Positions 33,725 to 42,640 of a DNA stretch of 64,000 bases are shown in pieces (positions within the stretch are counted from its first letter, which is position 1; every line of letters starts with the position of its first letter). The position numbers and the translations under genes were made by a program. The stretch is taken from the NCBI RefSeq assembly GCF_000359745.1, contig NZ_AQHN01000055.1:417931-481930 (forward strand), given 5' to 3'. This DNA is from Rhizobium freirei PRF 81 (GTDB lineage: Bacteria; Pseudomonadota; Alphaproteobacteria; Rhizobiales; Rhizobiaceae). Under the pieces are notes generated by a model that saw only the letters and a program-made list of their open reading frames with translations, was not told the origin of the DNA and searched no databases.

Positions 33725-35161
33725 ATGGGTAAAAACACGGGGATCGCGCCTTTGGCATTTGATGAAATGATGACTGCGGATGAAAGTCCGCGCGCACCTT
33801 ATGAGAAATACTTCGAGTGGTACTCCGGTCAGGATAGAGGCCACCTGATTGCCAAATCCCGAGATGCGGAAAACATCTTCCGAAAAACGGGAATTACCTT
33901 CGCGGTCTACGGACACGCAGACTCCTCCGAAAAGCTCATCCCCTTCGACATCATCCCCCGCATCATTTCCGGCCGTGAATGGCGAAAGCTCGCACAGGGC
34001 ATCGAACAGCGGGTTATCGCTCTTAACGCCTTCCTCCACGACATCTACCATAAGCAGGAAATCATCCGCGCCGGCCGCATCCCGCGCGAGCTGATCGAGA
34101 GAAACGACGCGTTCCTGCCCGAGATGATCGGCTTCCGCCCCCCGGGCGGCGTCTACACCCACATCGTCGGCACCGATATCGTCCGCACCGGCGAGGATCA
34201 GTTCTACGTGCTCGAGGACAATGCCCGCACACCTTCAGGTGTCAGCTACATGCTGGAAAACCGCGAAACGATGATGCAGATGTTCCCCGAGCTGTTTCAT
34301 CAGAACAAGGTGCAGCGCGTCGAGGATTATCCGCTCCTGCTGCGCCAGAGCCTGGCGTCGCTCGCCCCTCCCGGCTGTAACGGCAAGCCGCGTGTCGCAG
34401 TCCTGACACCCGGCATCTACAACTCTGCCTATTACGAACACTCCTTCCTCGCCGACATGATGGGCGTGGAGCTGGTGGAAGGCTCTGATCTGCGCGTCAT
34501 CGACGGCAAGGTGAAGATGCGTACGACGCGCGGCTATGAGGCGATCGACGTGCTCTACCGCCGCGTCGACGACGACTTCCTCGACCCCCTCACCTTCCGC
34601 CCGGATTCCGCGCTTGGCATTCCCGGCATCATGGATGTCTATCGCGCCGGCAATATCACCATCGCCAATGCGCCCGGCACCGGCATTTCCGACGACAAGG
34701 CGATCTATTCCTACATGCCTGAAATCGTCGAATTCTACACCGGCCGCAAGCCGATCCTCGAAAACGTGCCGACATGGCGCTGTTCTGAGCCCGACAGCTT
34801 GAAATACGTGCTCGAAAACCTGGCCGATCTCGTCGTCAAGGAGGTCCATGGCTCCGGCGGCTACGGTATGCTCGTCGGACCGACGGCCACGAAGAAGGAG
34901 CGGGCGGTCTTTGCCGAGAAGCTCAAGAGCAAGCCGAACAATTATATCGCGCAGCCGACCCTTTCGCTGTCGACGGTGCCGATCCTCGTCAACAAGGGCA
35001 TTGCACCGCGGCATGTCGATCTGCGGCCCTATGTCCTCGTCTCCGACAAGGTGCGGATAATCCCTGGGGGGCTGACCCGCGTGGCGCTGAAGGAAGGCTC
35101 GCTGGTGGTCAACTCCAGCCAGGGCGGCGGCACCAAAGATACCTGGGTTCTGGAGGACTGA
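33725..35161 (+). CDS. Circularly permuted ATP-grasp type 2 protein
   Basis: COG2308-type (DUF404/DUF407) circularly permuted ATP-grasp, about 478 residues. Seen: LNAFLHDIYHKQEIIRAG, YVLEDNARTPSGVSYMLENR, GIYNSAYYEHSFLADMMG, VLYRRVDDDFLDP, VKEVHGSGGYGMLVGP and LRPYVLVSDKVRIIPGGLTRVAL, all classical for the family. It is predicted to form amide (peptide-like) bonds using ATP. It is the first gene of an operon with an alpha-E protein and a transglutaminase. The start is uncertain: ATG 33725, TTG 33752 (GGGGA upstream) and ATG 33767 are all in frame; no strong RBS decides. Confidence 0.88.
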   Translation: MGKNTGIAPLAFDEMMTADESPRAPYEKYFEWYSGQDRGHLIAKSRDAENIFRKTGITFAVYGHADSSEKLIPFDIIPRIISGREWRKLAQGIEQRVIALNAFLHDIYHKQEIIRAGRIPRELIERNDAFLPEMIGFRPPGGVYTHIVGTDIVRTGEDQFYVLEDNARTPSGVSYMLENRETMMQMFPELFHQNKVQRVEDYPLLLRQSLASLAPPGCNGKPRVAVLTPGIYNSAYYEHSFLADMMGVELVEGSDLRVIDGKVKMRTTRGYEAIDVLYRRVDDDFLDPLTFRPDSALGIPGIMDVYRAGNITIANAPGTGISDDKAIYSYMPEIVEFYTGRKPILENVPTWRCSEPDSLKYVLENLADLVVKEVHGSGGYGMLVGPTATKKERAVFAEKLKSKPNNYIAQPTLSLSTVPILVNKGIAPRHVDLRPYVLVSDKVRIIPGGLTRVALKEGSLVVNSSQGGGTKDTWVLED

Positions 35162-35167
35162 TCGGAC

Positions 35168-36109
35168 ATGCTGGGAAGAACCGCGAATGGCCTCTACTGG
35201 ATGTTCCGTTACATCGAGCGCGCCGAAAATATAGCCCGCCTGGTCGATGCCGGACAGCGCATGTCGCTGACCCGCAGCGACGCCGCCGATGACGATTGGG
35301 ACGGCGTCCTGCAAAGCGCCGGCGTGCGCGAAGCCTATGGCGAAGTGCACGACAAGATGACTGGCGCCGACGCCATCGACTATCTGATGCGCGATCGGTC
35401 CAATCCATCGAGCGTCATGTCCTGCATCGAATATGGCCGCAACAACGCCCGCATGGTGCGCACGGCGCTGACCCGCGACACCTGGGAAGCGACCAACGAA
35501 TGCTGGATCGAGCTCAAATCCCTGCTCGGCAAGAGGTTGAAGACGGCCGAGCTGCCGGAGACGATCGATGTGATCAAGCAACGCGCGGGACTGATCCGCG
35601 GCGCCTTCCACGGCTCGATGCTGCGCAACGAGCTCTATAACTTCGCCCGCATCGGCACCTTCATCGAGCGCGCCGACAATACGGCCCGCATCCTCGACGT
35701 GAAATACTACGTCCTGCTGCCCTCAGTCTCGCATGTCGGCTCATCGCTCGACAATGCACAATGGGAGTCGATCCTGCGTTCGGTGTCGGCACACCGGGCC
35801 TATAAATGGGCCTATGATCCGGAATACAAGCCGGCCAACATTGCCGATTTTCTCATCCTGAACGGCCAGATGCCGCGTTCGCTCGCCTATTGCTACGAGA
35901 AGATCGTCAGCAATATCGGCTATCTCAGCGCCGAATATGAAAAAAGGCTGCCGGCGCACGATACGGCGGAAGCCATTCGCCAATCGCTGCAAAAGCTGAC
36001 GATCAAGCGCATCATGGATCAGGGTCTGCATGAGTTCCTTGAGGATTTCGTCGCCCGCAGCAACAAGCTGGGTGCGGAAATTTCCGACGGCTATCGGTTT
36101 TACGAATAG
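35168..36109 (+). CDS. Alpha-E domain protein
   Basis: COG2307 all-helical alpha-E protein of 313 residues, starting MLGRTANGLYWMFRYIERAENIARL (given in part), which is the family signature, with GTFIERADNTARILDVKYY near the middle. It always accompanies the permuted ATP-grasp protein and probably forms its scaffold or partner. The gap to the ATP-grasp stop is 6 bp, and the next gene follows after 12 bp. Confidence 0.93.
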   Translation: MLGRTANGLYWMFRYIERAENIARLVDAGQRMSLTRSDAADDDWDGVLQSAGVREAYGEVHDKMTGADAIDYLMRDRSNPSSVMSCIEYGRNNARMVRTALTRDTWEATNECWIELKSLLGKRLKTAELPETIDVIKQRAGLIRGAFHGSMLRNELYNFARIGTFIERADNTARILDVKYYVLLPSVSHVGSSLDNAQWESILRSVSAHRAYKWAYDPEYKPANIADFLILNGQMPRSLAYCYEKIVSNIGYLSAEYEKRLPAHDTAEAIRQSLQKLTIKRIMDQGLHEFLEDFVARSNKLGAEISDGYRFYE

Positions 36110-36121
36110 GCGGGCGATATC

Positions 36122-36946
36122 ATGAAACTGACGATCAGCCACATCACAGAATATCGCTACGACGAGCCGGCACAGTTCTCGCTTCAGCGCCTACGCCTGA
36201 CACCGCTGACCGGGATCGGGCAGACGGTTGTCGACTGGAAGCTCACGGTCGAAGGCGCCAAGCCCGAGGTCGAATATGACGATCAGTTTGGCAATCGCAT
36301 CACGCTGGTCTCGCTCGACGGCCAGCAGGACGCGACGAGGATCATCGCATCGGGCGAAGTCGAGACGCAGGATCTCAATGGCGTTGTGGGATCGCATCTC
36401 GGCTTTGCCCCGCTTTGGCTCTACTTGCGCGAAACGCCGCGCACGAAGGCCGGCAAGCTGACCAAGGATCTGTTGCGCGGCATCTCCGGCGACAGCGAGC
36501 TCACCAGGATGCATGCGCTGATGGCGGCGATCCACAAGACCGTGGAATACAAACCCGGCACGAGCGACACCGAAACCACCGCCGAGCAAGCGCTTGAAAG
36601 GAAGAGCGGCGTCTGTCAGGACCACGCCCATATCTTCATCGCCGGCGCCCGCGCATTGCAAATCCCGGCACGCTACGTCTCCGGCTATCTCATGATGGAC
36701 GGCAAGAACGAGCAGGCTGCCACACATGCCTGGGCCGAAGCGCATATTCCCGGCCTTGGCTGGGTCGGCTTCGACCCGGCAAACGACGTCTGTCCCGACG
36801 CCCGCTATGTCCGCCTCGCAACGGGCCTTTGCTATCGCGACGCAGCTCCGGTCTCAGGGATGCGGATCGGCACACCGGGTGAAACCCTTACCGTGAAGGT
36901 GTCGGTGGCAAGCCAGGGACAGAGCCAAAGCCAAAGTCAGAGCTAA
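36122..36946 (+). CDS. Transglutaminase-like cysteine peptidase family protein
   Basis: 274 residues, COG1305 with an N-terminal bacterial transglutaminase-like beta domain (ISHITEYRYDEPAQFSLQRLRL) and a catalytic core: Cys in SGVCQDHAHIF, His in ATHAWAEAHI, Asp in GFDPANDVCPD. It is the third member of the ATP-grasp/alpha-E operon and is predicted to cut or transfer the amide bonds formed by the ATP-grasp partner. The protein ends in a short GQSQSQSQS tail coded by near-perfect hexanucleotide repeats. Confidence 0.92.
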   Translation: MKLTISHITEYRYDEPAQFSLQRLRLTPLTGIGQTVVDWKLTVEGAKPEVEYDDQFGNRITLVSLDGQQDATRIIASGEVETQDLNGVVGSHLGFAPLWLYLRETPRTKAGKLTKDLLRGISGDSELTRMHALMAAIHKTVEYKPGTSDTETTAEQALERKSGVCQDHAHIFIAGARALQIPARYVSGYLMMDGKNEQAATHAWAEAHIPGLGWVGFDPANDVCPDARYVRLATGLCYRDAAPVSGMRIGTPGETLTVKVSVASQGQSQSQSQS

Positions 36947-36955
36947 CAGCTCATA

Positions 36956-36989
36956 TGAAAAGGGCGGAGCTTTCGCCCCGCCCCTTTCA
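36956..36989. terminator. Terminator between convergent operons
   Basis: Stem TGAAAAGGGCGG / CCGCCCCTTTCA with one mismatch and a 10 nt loop, placed 9 bp after the transglutaminase stop and 18 bp from the minus-strand dehydratase stop. Confidence 0.8.
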
Positions 36990-37006
36990 ATTCAAAAACA
37001 CCAATC

Positions 37007-38752
37007 TTAGTGGCTGTCGCGATTGTTCGGGACTTCCGAACCGCGCGGGCCGACGAGGAAGTCGAGGTCGGCGCCGGTATCGGCCTGCATGACCGATTTC
37101 ACATAGAGGCCGCCGTAGCCGCCGTTGAGCGGCTTGACCGGAGAAACCCAGGCGGCGCGGCGCTTGGCCATTTCGTCGTCGGAGATCTCGAGCTGGATCG
37201 TGCGGGCCGGAACATCGACGGCGATGATGTCGCCGTTCTGGACGAGCGCCAGCGGCCCGCCATCGGCGGCTTCCGGAGCCGTATGCAGGATGACGGTGCC
37301 GTAGGCGGTGCCGGACATGCGCGCATCGGAAATGCGGATCATGTCGGTGATGCCCTTCTTCAGCACCTTGGGCGGCAGGCCCATATTGCCGACTTCGGCC
37401 ATGCCTGGATAACCCTTCGGGCCGCAATACTTGAGAACCATGATGCAGTTCTCGTCGATGTCGAGATCGTCGCGGTTGATGCGAGCGTGGTAATCCTCGA
37501 TGCTTTCGAAGACCACGGCGCGGCCCTTGTGCTGCATCAGGTGCGGCGAAGCGGCAGACGGCTTCAGGACGGCCCCCTTCGGCGCAAGATTGCCGCGCAG
37601 AACCGCAATGCCGCCCGACTGCGTCAGTGCCTTTTCTTTCGGAACGATGACGTCGTCATTGTAGTTGACGACATCCTTGACGCCGGCCCAGATCGTGTCG
37701 CCGGTGACGGTGATCGCATCCTTATGCAGTAGGCCCATCTCGCCGACTGCCTTGATGACGACGGGCAGGCCGCCGGCATAGTAGAACTCTTCCATCAGGT
37801 GCTTGCCCGATGGCTGCAGGTTGACGATCGTCGGCACTTCGCGGCCCAGGCGATCCCAATCGTCAAGCGACAGGTCGACGCCGATGCGGCCGGCAAGCGC
37901 CAGCAGATGCAACACGGCATTGGTCGAGCCGCCGACGGCGCCGTTGACGCGGATCGCATTCTCGAACGCTTCCTTGGTCAAGATATCGGAAGGCTTCAGG
38001 TCTTCCTTGACCATGTCGACGATGCGGCGGCCTGACAGTTGCGAGATGACGCGACGGCGCGCATCTACAGCCGGGATGGCGGCATTGCCGGGCAAGGTCA
38101 TACCGAGCGCTTCTGCCATAGACGCCATGGTCGAGGCAGTCCCCATGGTCATGCAGCTGCCGGCCGAGCGGGCCATGCCCTGCTCCGCATCCATGAATTC
38201 ATCCAGCGACATCTCGCCGGACTTCACCATTTCCGAGAACTGCCAGATCGCCGTGCCGGAACCGACATCCTTGCCGCGCCACTTGCCGTTCAGCATCGGT
38301 CCGCCGGACACGAGGATGACGGGGATATCGACCGAGGCAGCGCCCATCAGCAGGCTCGGCGTGGTCTTGTCGCAGCCGCCGAGCAGCACGACGCCATCGA
38401 CCGGATTGCCGCGGATCGCTTCTTCCACATCCATGGCCGCCAGGTTGCGGAACATCATCGCCGTCGGGCGCAGCGTGCTTTCGCCGACCGAGAAGACCGG
38501 GAATTCGACGGGGAAACCGCCCGCCTCGTAGACGCCGCGCTTCACACGCTCTGCAAGATCGCGCAGATGCGCGTTGCAGGGCGTCAGCTCCGACCAGGTA
38601 TTACAGATGCCGATGATCGGGCGGCCGTCAAACGTGTCGGCCGGCAGGCCCTGGTTCTTCATCCAGGAGCGATGCATGATCGCATTCTTGCCGGTGCCGC
38701 CGAACCAGTCGTAGGAGCGCAGCTTGCGCGGCCATTCAGCTTTCTTTTTCAT
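37007..38752 (-). CDS. IlvD/Edd-family sugar-acid dehydratase, probable L-arabonate dehydratase
   Basis: 581 residues. The protein begins MKKKAEWPRKLRS and shows CNTWSELTPCNAHLRDL, LLGGCDKTTPSLLMGAASVD and DARMSGTAYGT, with cysteines that ligate a [2Fe-2S] cluster. It closely resembles, from memory, the structurally known L-arabonate dehydratase of R. leguminosarum bv. trifolii. It converts L-arabonate to L-2-keto-3-deoxyarabonate. It is last in the minus-strand operon chvE-gguABC-ALDH-dehydratase. Substrate breadth (D-fuconate, D-galactonate or D-xylonate) cannot be told from sequence alone. Confidence 0.88.
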   Translation of the reverse strand: MKKKAEWPRKLRSYDWFGGTGKNAIMHRSWMKNQGLPADTFDGRPIIGICNTWSELTPCNAHLRDLAERVKRGVYEAGGFPVEFPVFSVGESTLRPTAMMFRNLAAMDVEEAIRGNPVDGVVLLGGCDKTTPSLLMGAASVDIPVILVSGGPMLNGKWRGKDVGSGTAIWQFSEMVKSGEMSLDEFMDAEQGMARSAGSCMTMGTASTMASMAEALGMTLPGNAAIPAVDARRRVISQLSGRRIVDMVKEDLKPSDILTKEAFENAIRVNGAVGGSTNAVLHLLALAGRIGVDLSLDDWDRLGREVPTIVNLQPSGKHLMEEFYYAGGLPVVIKAVGEMGLLHKDAITVTGDTIWAGVKDVVNYNDDVIVPKEKALTQSGGIAVLRGNLAPKGAVLKPSAASPHLMQHKGRAVVFESIEDYHARINRDDLDIDENCIMVLKYCGPKGYPGMAEVGNMGLPPKVLKKGITDMIRISDARMSGTAYGTVILHTAPEAADGGPLALVQNGDIIAVDVPARTIQLEISDDEMAKRRAAWVSPVKPLNGGYGGLYVKSVMQADTGADLDFLVGPRGSEVPNNRDSH

Positions 38753-38815
38753 AGTCTCGGTACCTTTTGTGTCGCCCGAGCCGCCTCGTTCGCGCCCGGG
38801 CTTTGAATCCGATGG

Positions 38816-40249
38816 TCAGGCCAGCGTGTAGGCGGTCTTGACGGTGGTGAAGAACTCGGCGGCATATTTGCCCTGCTCGCGCGGACCGAAGGACGAACCC
38901 TTGCGCCCGCCGAACGGCACATGGAAATCGACACCAGCCGTCGGCAGGTTGACCATCACCATGCCCGCTTCCGCATTGCGCTTGAAATGCGTCGCGTGCT
39001 TCAGGCTGGTCGTGGCAATGCCGGAGGACAGGCCGAACGGCGTATCGTTGGCGACAGCCAAGGCTTCGTCGTAATCCTTGACGCGGATGACCGAGGCAAC
39101 CGGTCCGAAGATCTCTTCGCGGCTGATGCGCATCTGATTCGTCGCTTCCGTGAACAGCGTCGGCTGCAGGTAGAAGCCGGGCGTGTCGCGGTTGACGAGC
39201 TCGCCGCCAAAAGCAAGCTTTGCGCCTTCCTGCTTACCGATCTCGATATAGTCCGTATCCGTCTTCAGCTGCTTGGCATCGACGACCGGGCCGATATGCG
39301 TGCCGGACTTCAGGGCATTGTCGACGTTGAGCGTCTTCAGCTTCTCCGTCAGCGCCGCCACGAACCGGTCGTGGATGCCTTCGGTGACGATGAGGCGCGA
39401 CGAGGCCGTGCAGCGCTGGCCGGTCGAGAAGAAGGCGGAATTGGCAGCCGCATCGACGGCAACCGTCAGGTCGGCATCGTCAAGTACGACCATCGGGTTC
39501 TTGCCGCCCATTTCGAGCTGGTACTTGCGGCCGTGCTCGACGGAGGACAGCGCCACGCGCTTGCCGGTGCCGACCGAGCCCGTGAAGGTGATGCCCGAAA
39601 GAACCGGACTGTCGAGCATCGCCTGGCCGACGACCGAACCCTTGCCCATGACGAGGTTCATGACCCCCTTCGGCAGGCCGGCACGGTTGAGGATATCGAC
39701 GATCGCCCACGAGCAGCCGGGCACGAGATCGGCCGGCTTGAAGACGATGGTGTTGCCGTAGCAGAGCGCCGGCGCGATCTTCCAGGCCGGAATGGCGATC
39801 GGGAAGTTCCACGGGGTGATGATGCCGATGACGCCGAGCGGTTCGCGGGTGATCTCGACGCCGATATTCGGGCGCACGGAGGGAAGCACCTCGCCTGCCA
39901 GGCGTAGCGCCTCGCCGGCGAAGAATTCGAAGATCTGCGCGGCGCGGATGGTTTCGCCGATCGCCTCGGGCAACGTCTTGCCCTCTTCGCGGGCGAGCAG
40001 CGCGCCGAGCTCCTCCTTGCGCGCCAGGATTTCCTCACCCGTCTTCTTCAGGATCGTATGGCGCTCCAGAATGCCGGAACGCGACCAGGCCGGAAAGGCA
40101 GCCTTCGCGGCAGCGATCGCGTCGGTGACATCCTGCACGTTCGCGCTCGCATAGAGGCCGACGACCTCGTTCGTATCCGAAGGGTTGATATTTTCGGCAC
40201 CGGCCGTTCCGGTCCACTCGCCGGCGATCAAGTTCTGATGAATGGTCAT
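38816..40249 (-). CDS. Aldehyde dehydrogenase, probable 2-oxoglutarate semialdehyde dehydrogenase
   Basis: 477 residues. NAD(P)-dependent aldehyde dehydrogenase fold: ITPWNFPIAIPAWKIAPAL, FTGSVGTGKRVA, ELGG-like LEMGGKNPMVVLDDADL, catalytic Cys in STGQRCTASSR and EEIFGPVASVIRV. Similarity to the KGSADH group plus its place between gguC and the dehydratase fits the last step of oxidative pentose breakdown, 2-oxoglutarate semialdehyde to 2-oxoglutarate. The operon gap to gguC is 65 bp, with a small GC-rich hairpin in it. Confidence 0.87.
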   Translation of the reverse strand: MTIHQNLIAGEWTGTAGAENINPSDTNEVVGLYASANVQDVTDAIAAAKAAFPAWSRSGILERHTILKKTGEEILARKEELGALLAREEGKTLPEAIGETIRAAQIFEFFAGEALRLAGEVLPSVRPNIGVEITREPLGVIGIITPWNFPIAIPAWKIAPALCYGNTIVFKPADLVPGCSWAIVDILNRAGLPKGVMNLVMGKGSVVGQAMLDSPVLSGITFTGSVGTGKRVALSSVEHGRKYQLEMGGKNPMVVLDDADLTVAVDAAANSAFFSTGQRCTASSRLIVTEGIHDRFVAALTEKLKTLNVDNALKSGTHIGPVVDAKQLKTDTDYIEIGKQEGAKLAFGGELVNRDTPGFYLQPTLFTEATNQMRISREEIFGPVASVIRVKDYDEALAVANDTPFGLSSGIATTSLKHATHFKRNAEAGMVMVNLPTAGVDFHVPFGGRKGSSFGPREQGKYAAEFFTTVKTAYTLA

Positions 40250-40314
40250 GGCGTCATGCCTTCCTGGTTCGTATTGAAGATGCCCTGCCGAGCCTAACAG
40301 CCGGGCTCGACCAA

Positions 40315-41322
40315 TTACAGCTGGCGAACAGCCACAGTCTCTTCGGCCGCAACTGCCAGCGGATTGCGCAGCGGCAGGCCGAAATCGGCAACTTCGATTT
40401 CAAAGACGTCACCGGCTTCCGGCTTGATGCCCTCGGCAAAGGAAAGCGTCGCCGTGCCGAACATGTGCACATGCACATCGCCGGGAGTGCGGAAGAGGCC
40501 GTACTTGAAGTGATGATATTCGAGGTTGGCGAAGGTGTGCGACATATTCGCTTCCCCGGAAAGGAAAGGCTTTTCGAAGATCACCTTGTCGCCGCGCTTG
40601 ATGCGGGACGTGCCGCGGATATCCTCAGGTGCTGCGCCGATACGGATTTCCGGACCAAAACTTGCCGGACGCAGCTTGGAATGGGCGAGATAGAGATAGT
40701 TGATCCGCTCGGTGACGTGATCGGAGAATTCGTTCGACAGTGCAAAGCCGATACGGAACGGCGTGCCATCCTTGGCGATGACATAGATGCCCGCCATTTC
40801 CGGCTCCTCGCCGCCGTCGAGCGCGAAGGAAGGCGACACCAGTGCGGCACCCGGGGCTGCGGCGCCATGGCCATTACCCTTGTAGAACCACTCAGGCTGC
40901 ACGCCCTTTTCGCCGGCCTTCGGCTTGCCGCCCTCGATGCCCATCTTGAACATCTTCATGGAGTCGGTCAGCGTCTCTTCTGCAGCTTCCGTCGTCTTCT
41001 TGTGCATGGAATCGCGCGTTGCAGCCGAGCCGAGATGCGTAAGACCAGTGCCGGTCAGATGCAGGTGCGCGGCGTCCGGATGCGTGATCGGCGGAAGGAA
41101 ACGGCCTTCGGCATAGGCTTTTTCGAGATCGATGGCCTCGCCGAGACCATGGGCCTCGATGACCGATGCAAGCGACTTGCCGCTATCGGCGGCTTCCATC
41201 GCGAGCTTGTAGACGCTGCCGCCATTGACGACGGCCTTGGCGGTTTCGCCTGGTCCGTTGCGCACCGCAACGACGATCTCGCCGTTCGAACCCTTGATCT
41301 GCGAGATGAGCATGTCTTTCAT
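40315..41322 (-). CDS. gguC: GguC, AraD1-type fumarylacetoacetate-hydrolase-superfamily protein
   Basis: 335 residues; the fourth gene of the chvE-ggu operon, as in Agrobacterium. FAH-like fold with LTGTGLTHLGSAATRDSMHKK, GGEEPEMAGIYVIAKDGTP and DKVIFEKPFLSGEANMSH (an acid-rich metal site). Annotated in related genomes as the AraD1 family, proposed to act as L-2-keto-3-deoxyarabonate dehydratase, giving 2-oxoglutarate semialdehyde. Here the flanking dehydratase and aldehyde dehydrogenase genes supply the steps before and after. The enzymatic role is inference from context. Confidence 0.88.
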   Translation of the reverse strand: MKDMLISQIKGSNGEIVVAVRNGPGETAKAVVNGGSVYKLAMEAADSGKSLASVIEAHGLGEAIDLEKAYAEGRFLPPITHPDAAHLHLTGTGLTHLGSAATRDSMHKKTTEAAEETLTDSMKMFKMGIEGGKPKAGEKGVQPEWFYKGNGHGAAAPGAALVSPSFALDGGEEPEMAGIYVIAKDGTPFRIGFALSNEFSDHVTERINYLYLAHSKLRPASFGPEIRIGAAPEDIRGTSRIKRGDKVIFEKPFLSGEANMSHTFANLEYHHFKYGLFRTPGDVHVHMFGTATLSFAEGIKPEAGDVFEIEVADFGLPLRNPLAVAAEETVAVRQL

Positions 41323-41361
41323 CCTTTCCGAATAGACAGAGATCGGATGCAGTTTACCGTT

Positions 41362-41437
41362 CCGGCTCTCAGCGAGAGCCGGACTCTGTCATGGATTTGG
41401 TTTTAAAGGCCTCGGTTGATCGCTTGAGCGATCAACC
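41362..41437 (-). terminator. Two stem-loops between gguB and gguC
   Basis: One is GGTTGATCGCT / AGCGATCAACC (41414-41437), which overlaps the gguB stop codon; the other is CCGGCTCTC / GAGAGCCGG with a 3 nt loop (41362-41382). Neither has a long T-run. They could lower read-through into gguC or protect the upstream message from 3' decay. Confidence 0.55.
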
Positions 41438-42640
41438 CTTGTTCTTGTTGTAGACGTCGATGAACACGGCGGCGAGCAGCACCGCACCCTTGATCATCTT
41501 CTGGGAGTCCGTCTGGTATCCGAGGATCGACATGCCCTGGTTCAGCACGCCCATGATCAAGGCGCCGATAACAGCACCCGTTACCTTGCCGACGCCGCCG
41601 GAAGCCGAAGCGCCGCCGATGAAGCAGGCCGCGATCACGTCAAGCTCGAGACCGTCGCCGCCCTTGGCCGTTGCCGAATTCAGGCGCGTGGCGATGATGA
41701 TGCCGGCGATGCTGGCAAGGATGCCCATGTTGATGAAAGTGTAGAACGTCAGGCGGCGGGTATCGATGCCCGAGAGCTTCGTCGCCTTTTCGTTGCCGCC
41801 CATGGCGTAGATGCGGCGACCGATCGTGGTGCGCTGCGTGGCGAAACTATAGAGCGCAATCAGCGCCAGCATCAGGATCAGAACGTTCGGCAGTCCTCGG
41901 TAGGAGGAGATCTGATAGCCGATGAAGATGGTCGCAGCGGCAACAACCAGATTCTGACCGAGGAAGAAGCTGAAAGGCTCGACATCGATGCCATGCTTCT
42001 CGTTGACGGTACGGCGGCGCCACGACAGCAGGAACATGACGATCGGGATCGCGATGGTCAGGAAGATCGACGTCGAACGAACGCCGCCCATGTCGACGAA
42101 ATCGGGAATGAAGCCGGTCGCGACGACCTGGAACGCAGGCGGGAACGGACCGATGCTGCTGCCGTTGCCAGTCGTGTTGATGATCGTATAGGTCAGGCCG
42201 CGGAAAACCAGCATGCCCGACAGCGTGACGATGAAGGACGGGATGCGGTGATATGCGATGAAATATCCATGCCAGGCGCCAACCGCGGCTCCCATCAGGA
42301 GACAAATGACCGTCGCGGCCGCAAGATTCATGTGCATCTGCACGACCAGCACGCCCGCAACCGCGCCGACGAAGCCGACGACCGAGCCGACGGACAGGTC
42401 GATATGGCCGGCAACAATGACAAGCAGCATGCCGAGCGCCATGATGACGATGAACGAATTCTGCAACACGATGTTGGTCAGGTTCTGCGGTCTGAACAGA
42501 ACGCCGTTCGTGAGATACTGGAACAGAAGCATGATGACGACGAGCGCGATCAACATGCCGTATTCACGAATATTGTTGCGGATATGATCGCCGATCGAAA
42601 CGACGTGGCTGCTTTCCGTGGCTGGGTTGGCCGAACTCAT
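41432..42640 (-). CDS. gguB: Sugar ABC transporter permease GguB
   Basis: 402 residues from ATG 42640 ([15 protein letters not shown]), overlapping the end of gguA by 4 bp; the longer open frame to 42754 is not supported. BPD_transp_2 permease with about ten helices ([40 protein letters not shown]) and the EAA-like loop [19 protein letters not shown]. It forms the channel of the multiple-monosaccharide transporter with ChvE and GguA in the inner membrane, importing glucose, galactose, arabinose, xylose and others. Confidence 0.94.
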   Translation of the reverse strand: MSSANPATESSHVVSIGDHIRNNIREYGMLIALVVIMLLFQYLTNGVLFRPQNLTNIVLQNSFIVIMALGMLLVIVAGHIDLSVGSVVGFVGAVAGVLVVQMHMNLAAATVICLLMGAAVGAWHGYFIAYHRIPSFIVTLSGMLVFRGLTYTIINTTGNGSSIGPFPPAFQVVATGFIPDFVDMGGVRSTSIFLTIAIPIVMFLLSWRRRTVNEKHGIDVEPFSFFLGQNLVVAAATIFIGYQISSYRGLPNVLILMLALIALYSFATQRTTIGRRIYAMGGNEKATKLSGIDTRRLTFYTFINMGILASIAGIIIATRLNSATAKGGDGLELDVIAACFIGGASASGGVGKVTGAVIGALIMGVLNQGMSILGYQTDSQKMIKGAVLLAAVFIDVYNKNKG

